This document shows positions 14,515 through 21,491 of a stretch of DNA of 22,202 nucleotides, one piece after another; position 1 is the stretch's first letter, and every line of letters starts with the position of its first letter. The notes below the pieces were generated by a model. It searched no databases. It was given only the letters and a program-made list of their open reading frames with translations, and was not told the origin of the DNA. The position numbers and the translations under genes were made by a program. The stretch spans positions 1 through 22,202 of the forward strand of contig JBMNNQ010000015.1 of assembly GCA_050942615.1 (NCBI GenBank), read 5' to 3'. The DNA comes from JAAZMI01 sp050942615. Its GTDB lineage: Bacteria; Bacillota; Dethiobacteria; DTU022; UBA8154.

Positions 14515-14790
14515 ATGAATATAAAACTAATTAATATCGGCTTTGGAAACATTGTTTCAGCAAACCGTATTATTGCCATTGTCAGCCCTGAGTCTGCTCC
14601 CATTAAAAGAATTATAGGTGAAGCCAGGGATAGGGGCATGTTGGTGGATGCTACCTATGGCCGCAGAACCCGTGCCGTAATAATTACAGACAGCGGGCAT
14701 GTAATTCTGTCTGCAGTACAGCCGGAAACAGTTAAGCACCGCCTGCAAAACCGGGAACCGGCCCCAGAAGAAAGCGGCTCCCGGGTATAA
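14515..14790 (+). CDS. remA: RemA-family regulator (DUF370)
   Basis: The protein has 91 residues with the highly conserved RemA core: INIGFGNIVSANRIIAIVSP, then SAPIKRIIGEARDRGMLVDA, TYGRRTRAVIITDSGHVILS and AVQPET. In Bacillus subtilis RemA is a DNA-binding activator of biofilm matrix and osmoprotection genes. Many Clostridia keep it next to gmk and rpoZ, as here, and its targets in them are less known. The ATG at 14515 gives the family-typical beginning plus a few residues (MNIKLI). The last residues (NREPAPEESGSRV) are a variable tail. The ribosome binding site is short (AGG, five bases upstream) and lies in a hairpin. Gmk starts 26 bases after the stop. Confidence 0.93.
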   Translation: MNIKLINIGFGNIVSANRIIAIVSPESAPIKRIIGEARDRGMLVDATYGRRTRAVIITDSGHVILSAVQPETVKHRLQNREPAPEESGSRV

Positions 14791-14816
14791 GAAGGCCTGA
14801 AATCTGGGATAAAATT

Positions 14817-15431
14817 ATGAAAAAAGGCGCATTAATTGTCATTTCCGGCCCTTCCGGGACAGGTAAGGGCACGATCTGTTCTCTGCTTTGCCGGCAAAAC
14901 TCCAAAATGTACTGTTCAATTTCGCTGACCACCCGTTTTCCCCGTAAGGGTGAAAGTGATGGTACAAACTACCATTTTTTAACGGAGGAAAAATTTAAAA
15001 CACTGCTCAAACAAGGGTCTTTGTTGGAATGGGCAAAGGTTTACGGGCATTACTACGGTACCCTGCAGCAGCAGGTTGAAGAAAAACGTGCTCAGGGATG
15101 CGACGTTATTTTGGAAATCGATACACAGGGGGCCAAACAGGTGCGCAGTAAAGTAGAAGATGCGGCCCTGATCTTTTTATTGCCTCCCTCCATGGATGAA
15201 CTGTGGGCCCGTATTCAGGGCCGGGGCACAGACAGCCCGGCGGCCATCGAGGAAAGGTTTGCTGCCGCTTACCGGGAAATCCAGGAAATATGGAAATACG
15301 ATTACGTGGTTACCAACGAAAATATACCTGAAACAGTAAGAAAAGTTGAAGCTATAATTTTGGCGGAAAAATGCCGGGTAGGCAGGAATAAAAATATTCT
15401 TTGCGGCTTAAAGGAAGGTGAAAAACAATGA
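14817..15431 (+). CDS. gmk: Guanylate kinase
   Basis: The 204-residue enzyme phosphorylates GMP to GDP with ATP, a step in GTP and dGTP supply and in recycling of cyclic GMP-type nucleotides. The P-loop GPSGTGKGT spans residues 11-19. The GMP-binding part has SLTTRFPRKGESDGTNYHFL, and ILEIDTQGAKQVR is the family motif of the core strand. Length fits the usual 190-210 residues. The ATG at 14817 has only a weak ribosome binding site (CTGGGA), so coupling to remA translation is likely. The stop codon overlaps the rpoZ start by four bases. Confidence 0.96.
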   Translation: MKKGALIVISGPSGTGKGTICSLLCRQNSKMYCSISLTTRFPRKGESDGTNYHFLTEEKFKTLLKQGSLLEWAKVYGHYYGTLQQQVEEKRAQGCDVILEIDTQGAKQVRSKVEDAALIFLLPPSMDELWARIQGRGTDSPAAIEERFAAAYREIQEIWKYDYVVTNENIPETVRKVEAIILAEKCRVGRNKNILCGLKEGEKQ

Positions 15432-15634
15432 TCTACCCTTCCATTGATCAGATGTTGGAAAAGGTTGATAGCAGGTATTCCCTGGTGATTATGACAGCCA
15501 AAAGGGCACGTAATTACAGGGAAACCAGGATAGACAAAGAGGATTCCGGCAACATAAATGAGGTGACTGCCGCTTTGGAGGACATCGCTGCTGACAGAAT
15601 CACCTTTGAAAGAATTAAAAACGGGATCAAATAA
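15428..15634 (+). CDS. rpoZ: RNA polymerase omega subunit
   Basis: The 68-residue protein stabilises the beta-prime subunit in RNA polymerase. The motif SIDQMLEKVDSRYSLVIMTAKRARNY is the typical N-terminal omega segment, and EVTAALEDIAADRI matches the second helix. The ATG sits in an ATGA overlap with the gmk stop, with GGAAGGTG upstream inside gmk, so translation is coupled. The gmk-rpoZ-coaBC order is conserved widely in Firmicutes. Confidence 0.95.
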   Translation: MIYPSIDQMLEKVDSRYSLVIMTAKRARNYRETRIDKEDSGNINEVTAALEDIAADRITFERIKNGIK

Positions 15635-15656
15635 ATTTTAAACAGTGGTGTAGACC

Positions 15657-16865
15657 ATGTTAAAAAACAAAGTTGTTCTTTTGGGAATTACGGGCGGTAT
15701 CGCGGCTTATAAAAGCGCCGAGCTGGCCCGCCTGCTTATCAAAGCCGGTGCAAGTGTACAAGCTGTAATGACCGACCATGCACTGTCTTTCTTAACACCT
15801 CTAACCATGAAAACCTTAACAGGGCGGCCGGTTTATACTTCTTTGTTTAACCCCGCCTACGGTTCTGCCACCATACACATTGATTTAGCCCGCGAACCCC
15901 ACATGTTTGTAGTTGCCCCGGCAACTGCTAATTTTTTGGGGAAATTGGCGGCCGGCCTAGGGGATGATCTGCTGTCAACCCTGTTTTTAGCCGTAGAACC
16001 CCGGGAACGTCCTGTCCTTTTGGCGCCGGCGATGAACACGGCCATGTTTAACAACCCGGTTGTCAGGGAAAATATTGAACGTTTAAAGCAAAGAGGTTTT
16101 GAAACGGCCGATCCGGAATCAGGCACCCTGGCTTGCGGTGATGTTGGTAAAGGCCGCATGGTCGAGCCGTCCGCACTGCTGCAGTTGATCCGTGGAAAAC
16201 TCGCACCTGCAGCAGGGGAGGACTACCGCGGGTTAACTGTGCTGGTTACCGCGGGCCCCACCAGGGAATCCCTGGATCCCGTCCGTTTTATCAGCAACCG
16301 TTCCAGCGGGCGGATGGGTTATGCTCTTGCCCGGGCAGCCCGGGAAAGGGGGGCAGATGTGATTTTGGTAGCGGGGCCGACAGCCTTGGAAACGCCGCCG
16401 GGAGTGGTGTTATACCCGGTAGTGTCTGCCAGGGATATGCACCAAAAGGTTATGGAAAAACTGCCTCAGGCCCAGATTGTGATCAAATCTGCCGCTGTAG
16501 CCGACTACCGGCCGGCTGAAAATCAGCAGCAAAAAATTAAAAAAGGCCATGAACTGACACTGAAGCTGGTACGCAATCCGGATATCCTGCAAGAAATAGG
16601 TACTATGAAAGAAGGGCGTTTCCTGGTTGGTTTTGCAGCGGAAACAGAAAACCTATACGCTAATGCCCGGGAAAAAATGGTGAGGAAAAACCTGGACATG
16701 ATTGTAGCCAATGACCTTGGCCAGGAAGGGGCCGGTTTTGCAGTAGAAACAAATATTGTGCAGCTGCTTTTTAAGGATGGCCGGAAAGAGGAGCTGCCCC
16801 GTATGACCAAATACGATTTAGCTCACTGTATTTTAGATCGGATTAAGGAACGGTATGGCCGTTAA
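15657..16865 (+). CDS. coaBC: Bifunctional phosphopantothenoylcysteine decarboxylase / phosphopantothenate-cysteine ligase
   Basis: The 402-residue flavoprotein performs two steps of coenzyme A synthesis: ligation of cysteine to 4'-phosphopantothenate (CoaB) and decarboxylation to 4'-phosphopantetheine (CoaC). The N-terminal CoaC half starts with GITGGIAAYKSAEL and has the catalytic His74 in HID, PAMN at 124-127, and Cys160 in the flexible-flap segment GTLACGDVGKGRM. The CoaB half begins near residue 190 with LTVLVTAGPTRESLDPVRF and NRSSGRMG. It has KSAAVADYRP near residue 280 and the NDL segment near the end. Start ATG 15657, 22 bases after rpoZ, with GTGGTG as a modest ribosome binding site. 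It is the last gene of the yicC group and is convergent with the next gene. Confidence 0.96.
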   Translation: MLKNKVVLLGITGGIAAYKSAELARLLIKAGASVQAVMTDHALSFLTPLTMKTLTGRPVYTSLFNPAYGSATIHIDLAREPHMFVVAPATANFLGKLAAGLGDDLLSTLFLAVEPRERPVLLAPAMNTAMFNNPVVRENIERLKQRGFETADPESGTLACGDVGKGRMVEPSALLQLIRGKLAPAAGEDYRGLTVLVTAGPTRESLDPVRFISNRSSGRMGYALARAARERGADVILVAGPTALETPPGVVLYPVVSARDMHQKVMEKLPQAQIVIKSAAVADYRPAENQQQKIKKGHELTLKLVRNPDILQEIGTMKEGRFLVGFAAETENLYANAREKMVRKNLDMIVANDLGQEGAGFAVETNIVQLLFKDGRKEELPRMTKYDLAHCILDRIKERYGR

Positions 16866-16885
16866 TCAGCTTGGGGACATGCTTT

Positions 16886-17500
16886 TTAGATGTTTAAAAA
16901 CTGCTGAACCAGCAAAGGGGTCAGTAAAACTTCAATTATAGCAGCAATGATCAACAGACTGACTATCAAGGGGAACAGTGCAAAGAATTCTTTCCAGATG
17001 ATGCCCAAACTTTCCCTTCTTTTTTTTTGTGGTAAAGGAAAGAGGAGATGATACCCTGCTTTTAAGCCAAAGGCTGCGCTGACAATAAACGCCGGCAGTT
17101 CAAATATGCCATGCGGCAGTATTCCCGCAGCCCAAAAAGTAAACAGAGGTATGCCTTCCCGCCCTAATTCAGCCAACAAACTGCCCAGCAGGGCTCCGTT
17201 GGCGAAAAGGCCCAGTAACGGGGGAACACTGAGAAACACCCCTAAAAGCATCATCTGCAGGGAAGCAAAAAAGTTGTTAAAAAACAGGATTGCTATTCCT
17301 TTCCATGCAGGTCCCTCAAAAACCATTTCCGCTATTTTTTTTAACATCTCATACTGGGTATCCGTAATATTGTGCATCAGCATTTCATTTTTAAAGGAAA
17401 ATGCAGCGGAAACCAGGCCTAAAATGAAAAAAATTGTGGCCAGGATAATCCAGTTCAGGTTTTGAATAATAAGCTGCTTTACTGCGGGCTTGATGATCAT
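16886..17500 (-). CDS. SpoIIM-family (DUF95) membrane protein
   Basis: The 204-residue protein has about five hydrophobic segments: near residues 16-35, 72-90, 95-115, 130-150 and 175-198. The core GVFLSVPPLLGLFANGALLG followed by GILPHGIFELPAFIVSAAFG is the SpoIIM/DUF95 signature. SpoIIM in Bacillus is part of the SpoIIDMP machine that remodels peptidoglycan and drives engulfment during sporulation. DUF95 proteins also occur in other roles, so the sporulation role is likely but not proved. I choose ATG at 17500 because AAAGGAGAG lies just upstream on the minus strand; the frame is open further, to 17575. It sits between coaBC and priA, which are adjacent in Bacillus, so it is an insertion relative to that order. 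Confidence 0.85.
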   Translation of the reverse strand: MIIKPAVKQLIIQNLNWIILATIFFILGLVSAAFSFKNEMLMHNITDTQYEMLKKIAEMVFEGPAWKGIAILFFNNFFASLQMMLLGVFLSVPPLLGLFANGALLGSLLAELGREGIPLFTFWAAGILPHGIFELPAFIVSAAFGLKAGYHLLFPLPQKKRRESLGIIWKEFFALFPLIVSLLIIAAIIEVLLTPLLVQQFLNI

Positions 17501-17655
17501 ATACTCTCCTTTTACCCCAAGACTATAGTTACTGCCGGCTGGCATGTTTGCCTTTATTATTACATATACAAACATTATATAATATTTTTCTTAATAATGA
17601 AACAGCGGTAAAGTCTATACCTACCTATACTTAATTTATTATTGGAGTGTCTTCT
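17501..17655. promoter_or_regulatory. AT-rich divergent promoter region between the SpoIIM-type gene and priA
   Basis: The region contains the palindrome ATTATATAAT at 17574-17583, which offers a TATAAT-like -10 on both strands. No convincing -35 box at 16-18 bases is present on either strand. Closer to priA, CTATACCTACCTATAC at 17615-17630 contains the hexamer CTATAC twice, ten bases apart. Promoters must be here because the two genes diverge, but I cannot place them firmly. Confidence 0.35.
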
Positions 17656-19908
17656 GTGCAGGAAAAGTTATATGCCCAGGTTATTATTGATCAGGTTAGC
17701 AATGCTGTAGACAGGCCTTTTCAGTACCTTGTTCCCGTAAACTTACATAATATAATAACAGTTGGTTCACGGGTTACGGCACCTTTCCGTTCCAGAAAAG
17801 TAACCGCCTATGTGGTTGCTCTGGAAAAGGAGGCGGCAGTGGAAAACCCCCGGGAAATTGCCGGTCTTTCTGATCCCCCTTTTACCTTATTGCCGGAATT
17901 CGTAAAGCTGAGTTACTGGGTTTCCCAGCGTTTTTTCAGCCGCTGGATTGAGGCGATCCGCCTGTGCCTGCCCCCGGCAGGAAGCAGGTTGAAAACCAAA
18001 CATGTGGAATATGTTTATCCCCGGGTAACCGTGCGGGCCCTGCAGGAAGAAAGTGGGCAATTAAAGAAAAGGGCCCCGCGTCAGTCCCTGATTCTTGAAC
18101 ATTTAGCCCGGTCCGGCAGCCAGGGTTTGCCCTGGGCACAGCTGAGGGAAAAAACAGGGGCTTCGCGCAGCAGCCTGACTTCTTTGGAGGATAAAGAACT
18201 GGTCAAGGTGGAAAAAATACCTTATGGCAAGCTGCCTATGCAGGAACCACTGGCGTTGCCCGACAGCAAAACGGGCCTTCCCTTTTCTTCCCAACAGGCC
18301 GCCGTGTGGGAAGAAATTGAAAAGGGTTTCGCCGGTTCCCAAAAACAGTTTTTAATCCACGGTGTTACGGGCAGCGGGAAAACAAAGCTTTATTTGCATA
18401 CCGCCGGTGAGGTTTTGAAACAGGGACGCACTGTTTTGTTTCTTGTGCCGGAAATTATGCTTACACCCCAAATCATCAACCATTTTAACAGGCTTTTTAC
18501 AGGGCAGTTTGCCTTGTTACATAGCAACCTTTCCCCCGGGGAAAGGTACAGGGAATGGAAACGTATTGAAGGCGGCCAGGCCCGTTTTGTGTTAGGTGCC
18601 CGTTCGGCCGTTTTCGCCCCCTTAAAGGATATCGGCCTCATTATTATGGATGAAGAACATGAAAATACATATAAGCAGGATGACGCGCCGCGTTACCATA
18701 CCCGCGATGTAGCCCAATGGAGAGCAACGTTTCATGGGGCCCTTTTGTTGCTGGGAAGTGCCACCCCTGCGCTGGAAACCTACCTGGAAACAAAAAAACA
18801 AAAGATCAAACTCCTGCAGCTGCGGGAAAGGATCGGGGGGCGTCCCCTGCCGGCTGTACATCTGGTTGATATGCGCCGGGAATTCAAACAAAAAAACAGG
18901 GGGATTTTCAGCCGCCTGCTGCTCCGGGCCATGAAAGAAACGCTTTCCCGGAAAGAGCAGCTGATCCTCTTTCTTAACCGCCGCGGTTTTGCCAGTTTTC
19001 AGCTTTGCCGTGAATGCGGCTGGGTAATACAGTGCCCAAACTGTGATGTATCCCTGACATTTCATGCTGCGCCGGAACGGCTGCTGTGTCATTATTGCGG
19101 TTATAAACGGGCTGTTCCCGCCTGCTGCCCGCGGTGTAAAAGCAGGTATATCCGCAATTTTGGGCTGGGCACACAGCAGGTAGAAAAAGAAGTCAGGAAT
19201 ATTTTTCCCGGGAGCGGCGTTTTGCGCATGGACAGCGATATTACCGGCACAAAAGGGGCTTATGAAAAAATATGGCGCAGCTTTCAGGAAAAAAAAGCAT
19301 CCATCCTGATCGGCACACAGATGGTGGCCAAAGGCCTTGATTTTCCGGATGTGACCCTGGTGGGGGTAATCGCTGCCGATATTGCCCTGCATCTACCTGA
19401 TTTCCGGGCAGGAGAACGCACCTTTCAGCTGTTAACCCAGGTGGCCGGGCGGGCCGGCCGGGGCGAAAAGGAGGGGCAGGTTATTGTTCAGACTTATACA
19501 CCCTGGCATTATAGTATTCAGGCTGCAGCCAGGCATGATTACCTTACGTTTACGCAGGAGGAACTTAATAGGAGGCAGCTTCTTTTCTATCCCCCTTTTG
19601 CAGATCTAATTCTTATCTGCTGCAGTTCGCCCCGCGAACACGAAGCCAGGCAGGCTGCTGCAGGGTTAAGAAAAAGGATGGTTGCCGCCGGTCTTCCGCT
19701 GGCCGGGGAAGAAAAAGGGGAATTCCTGGGTCCGTCCCCGGCACCGCTTCATAGAATCAAGGGACGTTTCCGTTACCACCTTTTATATAAAGGGCTGGAC
19801 CTGGGAAGATACCGGGCCCGGATTAGGGAGGTTGTCTGGGCATTTACAAACGAAGTTAAAAGCGATACCTGGGTAACGGTAGATTTCAATCCTTTAAAAA
19901 TGTTATAA
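17656..19908 (+). CDS. priA: Primosomal protein PriA (replication restart helicase)
   Basis: The 750-residue superfamily 2 helicase recognises stalled forks and loads the replication machinery. The N-terminal DNA-binding domain (PFQYLVPVNLHN, then VGSRVTAPFRSRKV) is followed by a winged-helix-like part. Walker A is GVTGSGKT at 236-243, and the DEEH box at 332-335 is followed by NTYKQDDAPRYHTRDVA. The helicase C lobe holds eight zinc-binding cysteines (451, 454, 460, 463, 478, 481, 491 and 494). Motif VI is QVAGRAGRGEKEG. GTG at 17656 has GGAG eight bases upstream; an in-frame GTG at 17647 overlaps that motif and is less likely. It is followed at 32 bases by def, the usual order. Confidence 0.96.
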   Translation: MQEKLYAQVIIDQVSNAVDRPFQYLVPVNLHNIITVGSRVTAPFRSRKVTAYVVALEKEAAVENPREIAGLSDPPFTLLPEFVKLSYWVSQRFFSRWIEAIRLCLPPAGSRLKTKHVEYVYPRVTVRALQEESGQLKKRAPRQSLILEHLARSGSQGLPWAQLREKTGASRSSLTSLEDKELVKVEKIPYGKLPMQEPLALPDSKTGLPFSSQQAAVWEEIEKGFAGSQKQFLIHGVTGSGKTKLYLHTAGEVLKQGRTVLFLVPEIMLTPQIINHFNRLFTGQFALLHSNLSPGERYREWKRIEGGQARFVLGARSAVFAPLKDIGLIIMDEEHENTYKQDDAPRYHTRDVAQWRATFHGALLLLGSATPALETYLETKKQKIKLLQLRERIGGRPLPAVHLVDMRREFKQKNRGIFSRLLLRAMKETLSRKEQLILFLNRRGFASFQLCRECGWVIQCPNCDVSLTFHAAPERLLCHYCGYKRAVPACCPRCKSRYIRNFGLGTQQVEKEVRNIFPGSGVLRMDSDITGTKGAYEKIWRSFQEKKASILIGTQMVAKGLDFPDVTLVGVIAADIALHLPDFRAGERTFQLLTQVAGRAGRGEKEGQVIVQTYTPWHYSIQAAARHDYLTFTQEELNRRQLLFYPPFADLILICCSSPREHEARQAAAGLRKRMVAAGLPLAGEEKGEFLGPSPAPLHRIKGRFRYHLLYKGLDLGRYRARIREVVWAFTNEVKSDTWVTVDFNPLKML

Positions 19909-19940
19909 TAAATATAGTTCTAGCACAGGAGGGCAGACAG

Positions 19941-20435
19941 ATGGCGTTAAGAAAAATCCGCCTGGAAGGCGATCCGGTATTAAAACAGAAAACTGCCCGG
20001 GTTACCAAATTTTCCCGCCACTTGCACCAGCTGTTGGAAGACATGATAGAAACCATGTTTGCAAATGAAGGGGCCGGTCTGGCAGCCCCGCAGGTGGGTA
20101 TTTCCAAAAGTATTATCGTTTTAAGGGATGAAGAGCAAGTTTTAGAGGTTATCAACCCTGAAATTATCAGCTCTGCGGGTGAAATTACAGAATTAGAGGG
20201 CTGTTTAAGTTTGCCGGGCATTTACGGGGAAGTAGCACGTTTTGAGCAGGTTGGGGTTCGCGGCTTTAACAGGTGGGGAAAAGAAATACAATTTAAGGCG
20301 ATGGGATTTCCTGCCAGGGTTTTCCAGCATGAGATCGATCACCTGCAGGGGATATTATTTGTAAACAGGGCTAAAAGGTTGCTTACGCCGGAAGAAGTTA
20401 AACAAATTATGGGTAAAAACGGCAATGCAGAGTAG
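19941..20435 (+). CDS. def: Peptide deformylase
   Basis: The 164-residue metalloprotease removes the formyl group from the N-terminal methionine of new proteins. All three family motifs are present: GAGLAAPQ at 44-51, EGCLSLP with metal ligand Cys88, and HEIDH with ligands His130 and His134 and catalytic Glu131. The glycine-rich motif and the Cys-Leu-Ser-Leu-Pro-Gly form fit the type 1 group. ATG 19941 is preceded by a strong AGGAGGG. It pairs functionally with fmt downstream: Fmt adds the formyl group to initiator tRNA and Def removes it from the finished chain. Confidence 0.97.
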   Translation: MALRKIRLEGDPVLKQKTARVTKFSRHLHQLLEDMIETMFANEGAGLAAPQVGISKSIIVLRDEEQVLEVINPEIISSAGEITELEGCLSLPGIYGEVARFEQVGVRGFNRWGKEIQFKAMGFPARVFQHEIDHLQGILFVNRAKRLLTPEEVKQIMGKNGNAE

Positions 20436-20454
20436 TTATTTTTCAACAGGGACA

Positions 20455-20494
20455 ATGCTGTAAAGTTCCTGATGTGCAGGTTTTTTAACAGCAT
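20455..20494 (+). promoter_or_regulatory. Hairpin in the def-fmt gap
   Basis: ATGCTGT at 20455-20461 pairs exactly with ACAGCAT at 20488-20494. An inner pair of arms, CCTG (20468-20471) and CAGG (20477-20480), precedes six Ts at 20481-20486. The outer stem has no T-tail and the inner stem is only four pairs, so it is at best a partial terminator or a processing site. The 102-base gap has no clear promoter. Confidence 0.3.
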
Positions 20495-20537
20495 GTACTT
20501 TATGAACGGGATGAACGAACAAAAAGGGTGATGTTGA

Positions 20538-21491
20538 TTGGCGGGTTTAAAGCTGCTGTTTTTAGGAACAAGTTCTTTTGCTCTACCCTCCCTGCAAACA
20601 CTGCAGGAAAACTTTGAGGTGCTGGCGGTGGTAACCAGACCTGATCGCCCGGCGGGAAGAGGGAAAAAAATGACACCTTCACCGGTAAAGGAAGAATCAC
20701 TGAAACACGGGGTAAAAATATACCAGCCGCAGGATAGAAAACAACTTTACACCGTTCTGAAGGAAACAGAGCCCCAGGTTTTAATCAATGTGGCCTTTGG
20801 TATGTTTTTGCCGGAGAATGTATTAAATTTCCCACCCCTGGGCTGCGTTAACCTGCACCCTTCACTGCTTCCTGCTTATCGCGGGGCGGCGCCCATCCAG
20901 CGCACTCTGATGAACGGTGAGGAAACTACAGGAATTACGGTTTTATATATGACCCCCCAAATGGACGCCGGTGATATTATTTTACAGGAAGAAATAAAAA
21001 TAGAACCGGGGGAAAATTTTGGGTCACTGCATGATCGCCTGGCCCGCTGCGGTGCTATAAAATTACAGGAGGCGCTATCCCTGGTGGCCCGGGGAACGGC
21101 CCCCCGCCGGTGCCAGGATGAAACAGCAGCCACTTTTGCCCCGGCGCTTACCAAAGAAGAAGAAAAGATTCAGTGGTCCTGGCCGGCCGGCAAAATTTAT
21201 AATCAGGTACGCGCATTGGCACCGCATCCCGGTGCCTATACAGTTTACCGCCAAAAACGTCTAAAGGTCTGGGAAACGATGCCCCTGAACCCGGTGCAGG
21301 CAGGATTAGCGGCAGATCTGCTCACTTTACCGCCGGGAACTGTCTGCCAGGTAGCCAGGGATTATTTTACCGTAACCACCGGTGCGCAGCTTTTGAAAAT
21401 TTTGCTGCTGCAACCGGCAGGCAGAAGGAAAATGAGCACTGCAGATTTTTTAAAGGGTAATGAACTGAAGGTAGGAGAAAAACTTGCTTGA
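20538..21491 (+). CDS. fmt: Methionyl-tRNA formyltransferase
   Basis: The 317-residue enzyme transfers a formyl group from 10-formyltetrahydrofolate to Met-tRNA-fMet for translation initiation. The N-terminal Rossmann-type domain starts LKLLFLGTSSFALPSL. The catalytic segment NLHPSLLPAYRGAAPIQ contains Asn105 and His107, and MDAGD at 142-146 contains the conserved aspartate. The C-terminal OB-like domain begins near residue 205. The start is TTG at 20538, with AAGGGTGA six bases upstream; no in-frame ATG is near. Its last eight bases overlap the start of the next gene. Confidence 0.96.
   Translation: MAGLKLLFLGTSSFALPSLQTLQENFEVLAVVTRPDRPAGRGKKMTPSPVKEESLKHGVKIYQPQDRKQLYTVLKETEPQVLINVAFGMFLPENVLNFPPLGCVNLHPSLLPAYRGAAPIQRTLMNGEETTGITVLYMTPQMDAGDIILQEEIKIEPGENFGSLHDRLARCGAIKLQEALSLVARGTAPRRCQDETAATFAPALTKEEEKIQWSWPAGKIYNQVRALAPHPGAYTVYRQKRLKVWETMPLNPVQAGLAADLLTLPPGTVCQVARDYFTVTTGAQLLKILLLQPAGRRKMSTADFLKGNELKVGEKLA

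Noticed and set aside
17500..17610. Sigma-E type promoter for the SpoIIM-family gene
   Set aside because: A partial match to the -10 exists but the spacing to any -35-like element is wrong; I could not support it.
18622..19392. 256-codon open frame on the minus strand inside priA
   Set aside because: It lies wholly antisense to the helicase C lobe and zinc motifs of priA, whose reading frame is certain. No ribosome binding site or family resemblance.
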